DNA of 5,618 nucleotides from Ignavibacteria bacterium (GCA_005877655.1 VBOC01000013.1:1638-7255); one strand, 5' to 3'. Counted from the stretch's first letter, positions 1 to 5,618 are shown. The notes: generated by a model from the sequence alone, not told the origin. Numbers and translations: made by a program.

Positions 1-1
1 C

Positions 2-1490
2 GAAAACTCGTCGCTCATCCCGTGGCTTGTGTCGATCGCGTCGATCCACACGATGATGGCCCAACGCCGCTCGGGGACGTTCGTGCGGACAAACTTTCTT
101 CTGAGCATTCTGTGCTTCGTGCTGGTCCTGTACAGCACGTTTCTCACGCGAAGCGGCGTCCTGGGCGAGACTTCCGTGCATTCGTTTGTCGACCCGGGCA
201 ACTGGGCATACTGGCTCCTCCTTGCGGTCATTTTCGTGTTTGGAGTCTTTGGCTTCGGTTTGCTGTTGCGGCGAATCAGGCAGATGCCGAGGGTGCCTGT
301 CGAGCACAGCATTTTCTCGAGGGAGTTCGCCCTCTACCTGGGGGCGTTCACAATTTGTTTTGCGGCGATCTTCATTACGATCGGAACCTCATCTCCGATC
401 ATTACCGGGATCCTCAAGGGGAGAGCCGCAGCGGTGGACATTGCGTTCTACGTGAAAACCACGCTTCCCCTCGGGATTGCCCTCTCACTGCTGGCCGGCA
501 TCGGGCAGCTCCTCTGGTGGAAGAGCTCGAACAAGAAGGCGCTGCTGGCGAGCCTTCTGTATCCGCTCATCTCGGCGGTCGTCTTCACGTGTCATTTTTT
601 CATTCGCCGCCTCATTCGCGCTCTTCGTCAATCTGTCGGTAGGGTACCGAATATTTCGGGGAAATCCCAGATATGCAGGGGGCGCAATAGCGCACATCGG
701 GCTCGCCCTCCTTTTCCTCGGATTTGTGGCAAGCTCGCGCTACGATGAGAAGCAGACGGTCTCATTGGAGGAAGGGAAGCCTGTGGATGTCCTCGGGGGC
801 TACAAACTGACCTATCTGGGTAATCGGCCTCTGGACACGGAACGATACGGATTCAGCGTCGAGGTGGACCATGACAACGAAGTCTATACGGTCATGCCGA
901 TTATCCGCTACAGCTCTTTCACCAACAGCATGATGCGTCACCCGGACATTCTCAACATGGTCACGCGCGATTTTTACGTCTCCCCCGTTTCGGTCGAGAC
1001 TCCCGATCAGCGGAAGGAACAGACGCTGAATTTCAAGAAGGGCGAGACCCGCGATGTGAACGGGATGCAGGTAACGTTCGTCGACTTCGACTTCAGCGAC
1101 ACGGAGAAAGGGAGGATGGTCACAGGCGGCGAGTTCACAATCGGCGTGGTCCTTGAAGTACAGAGCGAGGGAAAAAAGGAGCGGCTCAAGCCGCTGATGA
1201 AAAACACCGGCGGATCGATTTCCTATATCCCCGCCGCGATTGCCGGTTCGGCGGTCCAATTCACGATCGCAAAGCTTCAGCCCAACCGCGAGGATCCGAG
1301 TCAATCGAGCGTTGAGATCGGGGTCACGGCCCCGGGCTTAACGTCGAGGAAGCCTCAGGCGGAGACGCTGATCGTGGAGGCAAGCATCAAACCGTTCATC
1401 AACCTCGTCTGGATGGGGACGATCACGCTCGTCGTGGGGTTCATTCTGACGATCGTCCGGAGGGTGGAGGAGGCCAGGCAGCGGGAGTGA
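2..1490 (+). CDS. ccmF: CcmF-like cytochrome c haem lyase subunit, 5'-partial, with a one-base frameshift
   Basis: C-terminal part (about 495 residues once the frame is repaired) of CcmF, the integral membrane subunit that passes haem from CcmE to apocytochrome c in system I maturation. The reading frame is open to the left edge and starts with ENSSLIPWL, the stretch that directly follows the tryptophan-rich WWD haem motif in this family, so that motif lies just outside. LTRSGVLGETSVHSF (bases 143-187) is a CcmF signature. By spacing, the His of ASIHT (bases 47-49), the His of TSVHSF (179-181) and the His of AIAHIG (693-695) match the conserved membrane, periplasmic and membrane haem-ligand histidines. 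Several membrane helices precede a periplasmic domain of about 210 residues (bases 740-1390) and a last helix (about 1393-1458). The sequence passes from frame 2 to frame 3 near 595-600; dropping one T gives a continuous family-like protein (FTCHFSFAASFALFVNL). This is a sequencing indel or a real mutation. The stop is TGA at 1488-1490. Confidence 0.9.
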
Positions 1491-1523
1491 ACCGGCCCTG
1501 TTCTGCGGCCGGTGAACTCACTC
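1485..1523. terminator. Hairpin between convergent genes, possible bidirectional terminator
   Basis: The stem ACCGGCC (1491-1497) pairs perfectly with GGCCGGT (1507-1513) around a 9-base loop. It is extended by GAGTGA (1485-1490) pairing with TCACTC (1518-1523) across a four-base bulge (1514-1517). It lies directly after the ccmF stop and 7 bases beyond the stop of the convergent HMA lipoprotein gene, the usual place for a shared terminator. Neither strand has a T tract after the stem, so intrinsic termination is uncertain; it may act as an mRNA 3' end or need Rho. Confidence 0.45.
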
Positions 1524-1530
1524 ACCAAAT

Positions 1531-1866
1531 TCAGCCGTCGATCTTGCAGCAGGCTTCGAGCTTCTCGTAGGCCCCCGGATTGCGCTTCAGATTATTGGCG
1601 TCGTACCCGGCATCGGAGATGGCCCTCTCAATTGTTTGAACGTTCGTGCGCGCGGGGACATAGATCACCTGCACAGTCTTTCCTTCCACGTCGACGTCCA
1701 CATCTTTGACCCCCTCAACACCGTAGACTGCCTTCTGAATCGTCTTCGCACATTTCCCGCACACCATCGAACTCGCCTTGATTGATGCAGTTTCGACCGG
1801 TTCCTTCGGCCGGCATGCGGGAAGGGTAAGACTGATCGCAACTATGAAAAACGCCGCGCGGCACAT
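1531..1866 (-). CDS. HMA-domain (MerP/CopZ-like) metal-binding lipoprotein
   Basis: A 111-residue small metallochaperone-like protein. Residues 1-18 form a lipoprotein signal (CRAAFFIVAISLTLPAC) with lipobox LPAC, so Cys18 should be lipidated and the protein anchored on the periplasmic side. The heavy-metal-associated fold follows: metal-site loop MVCGKC (Cys36, Cys39), then the helix and strand pattern with VEGVKDVDVD and a SDAGYDA turn near residues 84-90, all typical of MerP, CopZ and P1B-ATPase N-terminal domains. An extra Cys pair at 106-107 (EACCK) lies at the C terminus and could add a ligand site. The start at 1866 is preferred over upstream in-frame ATGs at 1908 and 1893 because GAGGAG lies 7 bases ahead of it, and this start places the signal peptide at the N terminus without overlapping the upstream gene. 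It sits 23 bases after the DUF2318 gene and is probably co-transcribed. Cu(I) is the likeliest ion, but Hg or Zn cannot be excluded. Confidence 0.88.
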   Translation of the reverse strand: MCRAAFFIVAISLTLPACRPKEPVETASIKASSMVCGKCAKTIQKAVYGVEGVKDVDVDVEGKTVQVIYVPARTNVQTIERAISDAGYDANNLKRNPGAYEKLEACCKIDG

Positions 1867-1873
1867 CGTTGAT

Positions 1874-1879
1874 CTCCTC
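1874..1879 (-). promoter_or_regulatory. Ribosome binding site of the HMA lipoprotein gene
   Basis: GAGGAG on the minus strand, 7 bases before the ATG at 1866-1864. It is the reason for choosing this start over the two upstream in-frame ATGs, which would overlap or abut the end of the preceding gene and bury the signal peptide. Confidence 0.75.
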
Positions 1880-1889
1880 GCTCGATTGA

Positions 1890-2561
1890 TCATATCCTCA
1901 TTTTCCAATTCTTGAGAAGGCCTTCGTCGATCTGAACTTCATTCCCAACCACGGCGCTCGGAATCGGGCAGGGGGGGTACTTCTGACATGAGCCCTGAAT
2001 TCCCTCGAGGTTATTGAGCTTCCACCGCGTCTCGCAGTTCCCGCAGGCAAGCTCTGATCCCTCGATTCGGAACGTATGGGAATTGCAAGGTTCACAGATC
2101 GCCACCGCCGTGACAAGCTTTCCCTCCCCGGTGATGAATGCGATCAGGGGAATCGTCACCCCGGAAGAATGGTAGTCGAACCCGACCATTCCTTTTTCCA
2201 GGAGGACCGAGAGGGGGAAGGTGATCCGGCCGTTCCCGACTTCTGCCGTGATCGGTTCAGGGTTGAGCACGGCGTCGGGTTTCATTGATCCCATCGAGAC
2301 TTCAGGCTGTTTCTCGATTACCGCATTCTCGCCGCCGGGCAGGTTTCGGGCAAAAATCAGAAGGAATACAGAGAAGAGCGAAAGAGCTGCCAGGGCATAA
2401 AGAATCTTTGCCCGCTTCGTCATCACGTTCCTGGAAGGTCCTGAAGGCGCTGCGGCGTTGACTTCTGGCGACCGCGATTCCCCAACAACGGACGTGCCGC
2501 AGGATGGACAAAAGCAAGCCTCCTCGCGAAGCTTAAAAGCACATTTGTTGCAGATGGGCAC
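1890..2561 (-). CDS. Zinc-ribbon, single-pass membrane protein with C-terminal DUF2318 (FtrD-like) domain
   Basis: A 223-residue protein with three parts. Residues 4-21 form a zinc ribbon with two knuckles (Cys4/Cys7 and Cys18/Cys21, plus Cys16). Residues 53-71 are one hydrophobic helix preceded by TKRAK, which predicts N terminus inside and C terminus in the periplasm. Residues about 110-216 match the DUF2318 / FtrD-like family of predicted iron-sulfur membrane proteins: ICEPCNSHTF (Cys156, Cys159, His162), LACGNCETRW (Cys173, Cys176), then Cys192 and the YPPCPIP motif (Cys198). Members of this family occur in FtrABCD-type iron transport loci and with other metal genes; the exact reaction here is unknown. 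The start is GTG with AGAGGA 8 bases upstream. A seven-base G run (1971-1977) lies inside the YPPC codons, and the frame through it is intact. The next gene, an HMA lipoprotein, follows after 23 bases, so the two likely act together. Domain identity is recognised from motifs, not from a search. Confidence 0.85.
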   Translation of the reverse strand: MPICNKCAFKLREEACFCPSCGTSVVGESRSPEVNAAAPSGPSRNVMTKRAKILYALAALSLFSVFLLIFARNLPGGENAVIEKQPEVSMGSMKPDAVLNPEPITAEVGNGRITFPLSVLLEKGMVGFDYHSSGVTIPLIAFITGEGKLVTAVAICEPCNSHTFRIEGSELACGNCETRWKLNNLEGIQGSCQKYPPCPIPSAVVGNEVQIDEGLLKNWKMRI

Positions 2562-2569
2562 GCAGGTTA

Positions 2570-2575
2570 TCCTCT
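2570..2575 (-). promoter_or_regulatory. Ribosome binding site supporting a GTG start of the DUF2318 gene
   Basis: AGAGGA on the minus strand, 8 bases before GTG at 2561-2559. It supports the non-ATG start, which keeps the N-terminal zinc ribbon in the protein; the first in-frame ATG is codon 47. Confidence 0.65.
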
Positions 2576-2596
2576 GACTGCCGTCATTGCTCTTAC

Positions 2597-2643
2597 AAAA
2601 AAAAGAGAAGCCGTCCCTTCGCGCGATGCGGGAAGGGACGGCT
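2597..2643 (-). terminator. Rho-independent terminator after the Cys-rich secreted protein gene
   Basis: A perfect 12-base-pair stem (2609-2620 with 2632-2643, arm AGCCGTCCCTTC on the plus strand) encloses an 11-base loop that can itself form three more G-C pairs. On the minus strand it is followed by TTCTCTTTTTTTTG, a run of eight T at 2604-2597. It lies 21 bases past the stop of the Cys-rich gene and 35 bases before the GTG of the DUF2318 gene. The T tract fits termination on the minus strand only. Confidence 0.9.
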
Positions 2644-2664
2644 CCTACTCAGCTGAAACCGGTT

Positions 2665-3093
2665 TTAGTTCGTTCCTTTTGCTTCCGTAACTTTCTCGAT
2701 CGACTTTTTAGTCGATTTGATTGTATTCTTTGCGTGCGCGCCCTTCGCCTTCGATGCGCAGCAACCCGCCTTCGTCCCCGTCGTGCTTGCCTTTGTCATG
2801 TTGCAATTCGCCTTCTCGGCCGCCGTACAGTCTGCCGAGTTCTTCTCGCCGTTCACGGCGCCGTCCTTACCGGAGGCAGACGCAATATCGGCCGTGTTCT
2901 TTACCGGAATCATCGCCGCGTCGCTCGAATTCTTCGCCGCAGAAGTCAATGACGCCTTCGCTCCGTGCATGCAACAGGAGGCTTTCATGGCGGCAGTGCA
3001 TTTCACCGCACAATCGTCTTTGCTCTGTCCGAGAGCGAGGGACAGTGAAAAAACCAGTACTGCGCACAGAGCCATTACAATTCGCGACTTCAT
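2665..3093 (-). CDS. Secreted small Cys-rich protein with an internal repeat, unknown function
   Basis: A 142-residue protein that I do not recognise. Residues 1-22 are a signal peptide (MKSRIVMALCAVLVFSLSLA core) with a probable cut at Ala-Leu-Gly before Gln23. The mature part is rich in Ala, Lys, Ser and Thr, lacks long hydrophobic segments, and carries eight cysteines: 28, 32, 40, 41, 89, 97, 111, 112, with two CC pairs and a CCMH group (40-43). CTAAMKASCCMHGAKAS (32-48) recurs as CTAAEKANCNMTKAS (89-103), and KASCC recurs as KAGCC (108-112), so the Cys-bearing segment is duplicated around a Cys-free linker of about 45 residues. The C terminus is Lys-rich and helix-like. Cys, Met and His grouping suggests periplasmic soft-metal binding, but that is inference. 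The ATG at 3093 is preferred over GTG at 3102 because AAGG lies 8 bases before it and the GTG would overlap that site. It is followed by a strong terminator. Confidence 0.75.
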   Translation of the reverse strand: MKSRIVMALCAVLVFSLSLALGQSKDDCAVKCTAAMKASCCMHGAKASLTSAAKNSSDAAMIPVKNTADIASASGKDGAVNGEKNSADCTAAEKANCNMTKASTTGTKAGCCASKAKGAHAKNTIKSTKKSIEKVTEAKGTN

Positions 3094-3258
3094 GATCCGC
3101 ACCTTAGTTGTTAAAGGTAATGTGTCGAATTACGTTGCCTTGGTATAACAAGAATTTACACGATTTTGTTTCAAAAGCAAGTGCTTATTTTTTTGTTGAT
3201 TATCTCCTTTCTTTCGGCTACATTTCGCCGATTTCATTAAACAGCATAGGGGAAGACT
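3094..3258. promoter_or_regulatory. Divergent intergenic region with promoters for the Cys-rich and barrel genes
   Basis: This A+T-rich gap of 165 bases lies between two divergently transcribed genes and must hold at least one promoter each way. For the plus-strand gene, TACATTTC (3219-3226) resembles the Bacteroidetes -7 element TAnnTTTG, with TTG at 3196-3198 upstream (20-base spacer). For the minus-strand gene a weak sigma70-like pair, TTGCTT (3180-3175) and TAAATT (3158-3153) with a 16-base spacer, is possible. Both matches are imperfect. No clear operator palindrome was found. Confidence 0.35.
3102..3105 (-). promoter_or_regulatory. Ribosome binding site of the Cys-rich protein gene
   Basis: AAGG on the minus strand, 8 bases before the ATG at 3093-3091. 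The upstream in-frame GTG (3102-3100) overlaps this site, which argues against its use and sets the protein at 142 residues. Confidence 0.55.
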
Positions 3259-4581
3259 ATGAGAATGAGAGCTCTGTTGATCTGTTCGGTCCTTCTTGTT
3301 ACGGACCTATCGGCTCAATTCCAGACGCCGACGCAGAACCAGATCCAGGCTGGATTGGGGATGACTTGGATCGACAACCAGAGGTATTTTGCCTTTCGCC
3401 TGCGCCCTGAGTTTTCCATATCGAATGTGGGGATAGGCCTCGACCTTAACCTGGAATTCGATTCGACGGGGAGTCTCCGGAAGGAGAATTTCAACGAGTT
3501 TACGGATTACGTGAGTATTATCCGCTATCTCCGTTATGGACAGGAGTTTGAGACTTTTTACGTGAAGCTGGGATCACTCGATTATACAACCCTCGGTCAC
3601 GGAAGCATTATCAACAGCTATAATAACAGCCCAAGTTTTGATACTCGTAGAATCGGCATGCAGTTCAATCTGAATTTCGGAAGGGTGGGGGTGCAATCGA
3701 TGTACGGCAATTTCGGCCAGGCGGGCGTCATCGGGCTGCGGGCGTATGCGAGGCCCCTCCAGTTTACGTCGCTGACGGACGTGCCAATATTGAGCGACTT
3801 TGAAATCGGTGCAACATACGCGGCGGACTATGATACCTATGCCAAGGTGGATTCGAGTTACCTGGTAGTGCCTTTCGTCCCGGGCCAACCCCCATATAAA
3901 CTCCACGGTATCGGCACCCTCCAGATCCTCGGAGCAGATATCGGGCTACCTCTCATCCGCGGAGATGTTGAAAACCTTGAGCTCTACGCAGATGTCGTGA
4001 AAATCCTCGACTTCGGAACCGGATTTGCAACGGGGATTCTATTCCGGCTGGAGGCGAGATCCCTCTTGAGCATCAGGACCCGTCTCGAAAGACGATTCAA
4101 CGAGGAGCACTACCTGCCCTCTTACTTCAATTCGTTTTATGAGCTCGAACGGGTTAATCAGATTACTGGCACGGCAAAGAGCTTGATCCTCAGGAACTTC
4201 AATGCTTATTCAAAAGGCATCTATGGCGATCTGCTCGTGCGGATCATTAATACATTCGATATCTTCGGCAGTTATCAACAACTCGATGATATTCCGCAGA
4301 GCGGGGATTTCCACCTTTGGACGGAACTGGCACCCAAGGACGCTCCTGTTCTGGCAAGGGCGGGGTATGATAAGATCGGGGTAAAGGACTTCAGCGATCT
4401 CGTGATAACTGATGACCGGGCACTCCTCTATGCCGAACTGGGTTATAAGCCGTATCCGTTCCTCATCGTCTCAACGATTTATCGTTGGACGTATACGCCA
4501 ATCAGGCAGGGGGATAACATCGTCGGATATGAGCCTCAGAGGAGGATTGAGCCAAAGGTCTCATTTGTCTATGAATTCTGA
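3259..4581 (+). CDS. Outer-membrane beta-barrel protein of unknown function
   Basis: A 440-residue protein. Residues 1-19 form a signal peptide (MRMRALLICSVLLVTDLSA) with a probable cut before Gln20. The rest is a succession of alternating polar/hydrophobic strands rich in Tyr, Phe and Gly separated by turns, for example about 127-167 (FDTRRIGMQFNLNF, then VGVQSMYGNF, then GVIGLRAYARPL), and the last strand (EPKVSFVYEF) ends in Phe, the usual signal for barrel insertion by the BAM complex. No catalytic motif, TonB box or plug domain was recognised. Proteins of this kind are common and mostly unnamed in Bacteroidota/Ignavibacteria-type genomes, so a channel or structural role is only a guess. 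The ATG at 3259 has AGGGGA at 3248-3253, 5 bases upstream. It stands alone, divergent from the Cys-rich gene and convergent with the Spy-like gene, so a link to metal handling rests on location only. Confidence 0.8.
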   Translation: MRMRALLICSVLLVTDLSAQFQTPTQNQIQAGLGMTWIDNQRYFAFRLRPEFSISNVGIGLDLNLEFDSTGSLRKENFNEFTDYVSIIRYLRYGQEFETFYVKLGSLDYTTLGHGSIINSYNNSPSFDTRRIGMQFNLNFGRVGVQSMYGNFGQAGVIGLRAYARPLQFTSLTDVPILSDFEIGATYAADYDTYAKVDSSYLVVPFVPGQPPYKLHGIGTLQILGADIGLPLIRGDVENLELYADVVKILDFGTGFATGILFRLEARSLLSIRTRLERRFNEEHYLPSYFNSFYELERVNQITGTAKSLILRNFNAYSKGIYGDLLVRIINTFDIFGSYQQLDDIPQSGDFHLWTELAPKDAPVLARAGYDKIGVKDFSDLVITDDRALLYAELGYKPYPFLIVSTIYRWTYTPIRQGDNIVGYEPQRRIEPKVSFVYEF

Positions 4582-4625
4582 GAATAACCCAAAATGACTC
4601 ATGGCTTATCTATCGCCCGCGGCCT
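4582..4625. other. Short gap between convergent genes
   Basis: These 44 bases separate the stop of the barrel gene from the stop of the Spy-like gene. No stem-loop with a T tract is visible on either strand, so termination of both transcripts must occur by another route or inside the neighbouring gene ends. Confidence 0.5.
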
Positions 4626-5207
4626 CTAGTGATGATGCATCCGGTCATGGTGATGGTGAGCTCCCGCCTCCCCGTATCCGCGAAGTTCATCATACCTCCG
4701 TATCTGCCTTGGTGACAATACTCCCCGCTCTGCAAGATGTGCTCCGAGGTGAATCGCGCGCAGTCTGCCCTCTGAAGTCGCGATAGCAGCGGTGAGTGAA
4801 TCGAGTGCCTTCGGGTTGATGCTGCCCGAAGAGAAGAGATCATCCAGTTTGCCTTCGTCCTGGACGATCGTCCTTCCGGCTCTAATCGCCTTCTCGTGCA
4901 TAGCCCGATAAATCTTCTGCGTCTGTTCTTTCTGATCGGCAGTTAAACCCAGTTCTACTGCGGCATTTAGCACGTGTTTGGGTCCCGGATAATGATTGAG
5001 TTCTGCGGCCTTCGCAAAGCCCATCCCTTCGCCGTTTTCATAGGCTTTTATGTCTTCAGCCGACAGGGCCTTAATGTGCCGGCGTTCCTCTCCTGCGTAT
5101 GGTGATTCGGGAGTTGCCCGTGTCGTGGCTGCCGGTTTGCGCGGCTGACCAACCGCCAGTGAATTGACCATGAGGGCGATCATGAGGTTAATCGTCAAAT
5201 GTCGCAT
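4626..5207 (-). CDS. CpxP/Spy-like periplasmic protein with His-rich C terminus
   Basis: A 193-residue exported protein. Residues 1-20 are a signal peptide (MRHLTINLMIALMVNSLAVG) with a probable cut before Gln21. The mature chain is mainly helical and has the paired LTxxQ motifs of the Spy/CpxP/ZraP group: LTADQ at 88-92 and the related LSPRQ at 164-168, about 76 residues apart. Such proteins are periplasmic chaperones or metal-sensing accessory proteins. The C terminus ends in AHHHHDRMHHH (183-193), seven His and one Met, a likely metal-binding tail; other His sit at 44, 72, 78, 104, 153 and 157. The start ATG at 5207 is chosen over GTG at 5222 because AAAGGA lies 6 bases ahead. It begins 11 bases after the stop of the CopB-like ATPase, so the two form an operon and the protein probably buffers or senses the exported metal, or protects proteins during metal stress. 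Binding is inferred from sequence. Confidence 0.82.
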   Translation of the reverse strand: MRHLTINLMIALMVNSLAVGQPRKPAATTRATPESPYAGEERRHIKALSAEDIKAYENGEGMGFAKAAELNHYPGPKHVLNAAVELGLTADQKEQTQKIYRAMHEKAIRAGRTIVQDEGKLDDLFSSGSINPKALDSLTAAIATSEGRLRAIHLGAHLAERGVLSPRQIRRYDELRGYGEAGAHHHHDRMHHH

Positions 5208-5213
5208 ATCCGT

Positions 5214-5219
5214 TCCTTT
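5214..5219 (-). promoter_or_regulatory. Ribosome binding site of the Spy-like gene, overlapping the ATPase stop codon
   Basis: AAAGGA on the minus strand, 6 bases before the ATG at 5207-5205. Its first A is the last base of the TGA that ends the ATPase gene (5221-5219), so translation of the two genes is likely coupled. It argues against the GTG at 5222. Confidence 0.7.
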
Positions 5220-5618
5220 CACATAGATTGGTTAAGGTAACTCCTTGACGATAGCATCCTGGCATTAATAGCCACGACAATCGTGCTGATTGACATCAGC
5301 ACCGCCCCCATCGCAGGACTCAGCCAGATCCCGGTAGAATAGAGGACCCCGGCCGCCAGAGGAATCGCAACCGCATTGTATCCGGTTGCCCACAGAAGGT
5401 TCTCGGCCATTTTTCTAAAGGTCGCTCGCGCCAGTTTGATCACCGCTGTCACATCCATCGGATTACTCCGCACTAGCACGATATCGGCCGTTTGAATTGC
5501 GACGTCGGTCCCCGCGCCGATCGCAATTCCAACATCGGCCTGCGCGAGTGCCGGCGCATCGTTGATCCCGTCGCCGACCATCGCGACCACAAGCCCGCGC
5601 GATTGCACCTCCTTCACC
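5219..5618 (-). CDS. copB: CopB-like P1B-type copper/silver ATPase, C-terminal part
   Basis: The last 132 or so residues of a heavy-metal P-type ATPase; the frame is open at the right edge and the rest of the gene lies outside. [11 protein letters not shown] (GDGIND codons at 5575-5558) is the hinge motif of the phosphorylation domain, followed by [20 protein letters not shown], typical of P1B pumps. The final two membrane helices carry [14 protein letters not shown], fitting the N-x6-YN-x4-P pattern of helix 7, and MSIST in helix 8. MSxST is the mark of the P1B-3 (CopB) group, whereas CopA (P1B-1) has MxxSS. The helix 6 motif (CPH expected for CopB) and any N-terminal His-rich or HMA domain cannot be seen, so Cu(I), Cu(II) or Ag(I) preference is not settled. 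The product would export metal from the cytoplasm to the periplasm, where the Spy-like protein encoded 11 bases downstream would meet it. Confidence 0.9.
   Translation of the reverse strand, partial: VKEVQSRGLVVAMVGDGINDAPALAQADVGIAIGAGTDVAIQTADIVLVRSNPMDVTAVIKLARATFRKMAENLLWATGYNAVAIPLAAGVLYSTGIWLSPAMGAVLMSISTIVVAINARMLSSRSYLNQSM

Noticed and set aside
762..1304. A 180-codon open frame on the minus strand
   Set aside because: It lies wholly antisense to the CcmF periplasmic domain, whose plus-strand translation has clear family character; the antisense product shows no domain.
1971..1977. Seven-base G run as a second possible frameshift site
   Set aside because: The frame is intact on both sides, reading through the YPPCPIP motif to the end of the DUF2318 domain.
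2717..3148. A 143-codon open frame on the plus strand with hydrophobic stretches
   Set aside because: It is antisense to the Cys-rich gene, which has a signal peptide, a ribosome binding site and a terminator on the minus strand. The hydrophobic look is the complement of Ala/Lys codons.
3175..3194. Hairpin AAGC-AAGT-GCTT followed by a seven-T run, resembling a plus-strand terminator
   Set aside because: The stem has only four pairs, and no plus-strand gene ends upstream of it, so it is probably chance in an A+T-rich promoter region.
3574..3906. A 110-codon open frame on the minus strand
   Set aside because: It is antisense to the middle of the barrel gene and has no recognisable domain or start signal.

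Overview
The window (about 55% G+C by eye) is a stretch of bacterial chromosome. It holds parts or all of seven protein-coding genes and shows no RNA genes, insertion sequences or CRISPR arrays. The source looks like a Gram-negative of the Bacteroidota / Chlorobi / Ignavibacteria assemblage. The grounds are a signal-peptide lipoprotein, an outer-membrane barrel, a CcmF-type cytochrome c maturation protein, and a glutamine straight after the predicted cleavage site in all three signal-peptidase-I proteins, a habit described for Bacteroidetes. This assignment is an inference, not proven.

Layout, left to right. (a) 2-1490 (+) is the C-terminal part of a CcmF-like haem lyase subunit. It runs in from the left edge and is interrupted by a one-base frameshift at a run of six T. 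(b) A hairpin at 1485-1523 separates it from a convergent minus-strand group: a secreted Cys-rich protein (2665-3093), a strong terminator (2597-2643), a zinc-ribbon / membrane / DUF2318 protein (1890-2561), and 23 bases further on a small lipoprotein with a heavy-metal-associated (HMA) domain (1531-1866). (c) A 165-base divergent intergenic region (3094-3258) carries the start signals of the Cys-rich gene and of a plus-strand gene. (d) 3259-4581 (+) encodes a 440-residue outer-membrane beta-barrel protein of unknown function. (e) Convergent to it, on the minus strand, lies a two-gene operon running in from the right edge: the C-terminal end of a CopB-like P1B-type copper/silver ATPase (5219-5618) followed by a CpxP/Spy-like periplasmic protein with a histidine-rich tail (4626-5207).

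How they may work together: most genes encode metal- or thiol-binding proteins of the envelope (CopB exporter, His-tailed Spy-like protein, Cys-rich secreted protein, DUF2318 protein, HMA lipoprotein), next to a cytochrome c maturation gene. The simplest reading is an envelope metal-handling (probably copper) neighbourhood. Only the ATPase-Spy pair and the DUF2318-HMA pair have spacing that supports co-transcription, so a single integrated system is a hypothesis. The least familiar items are the Cys-rich protein with an internal repeat and the zinc-ribbon/DUF2318 protein with metal sites predicted on both sides of the membrane.
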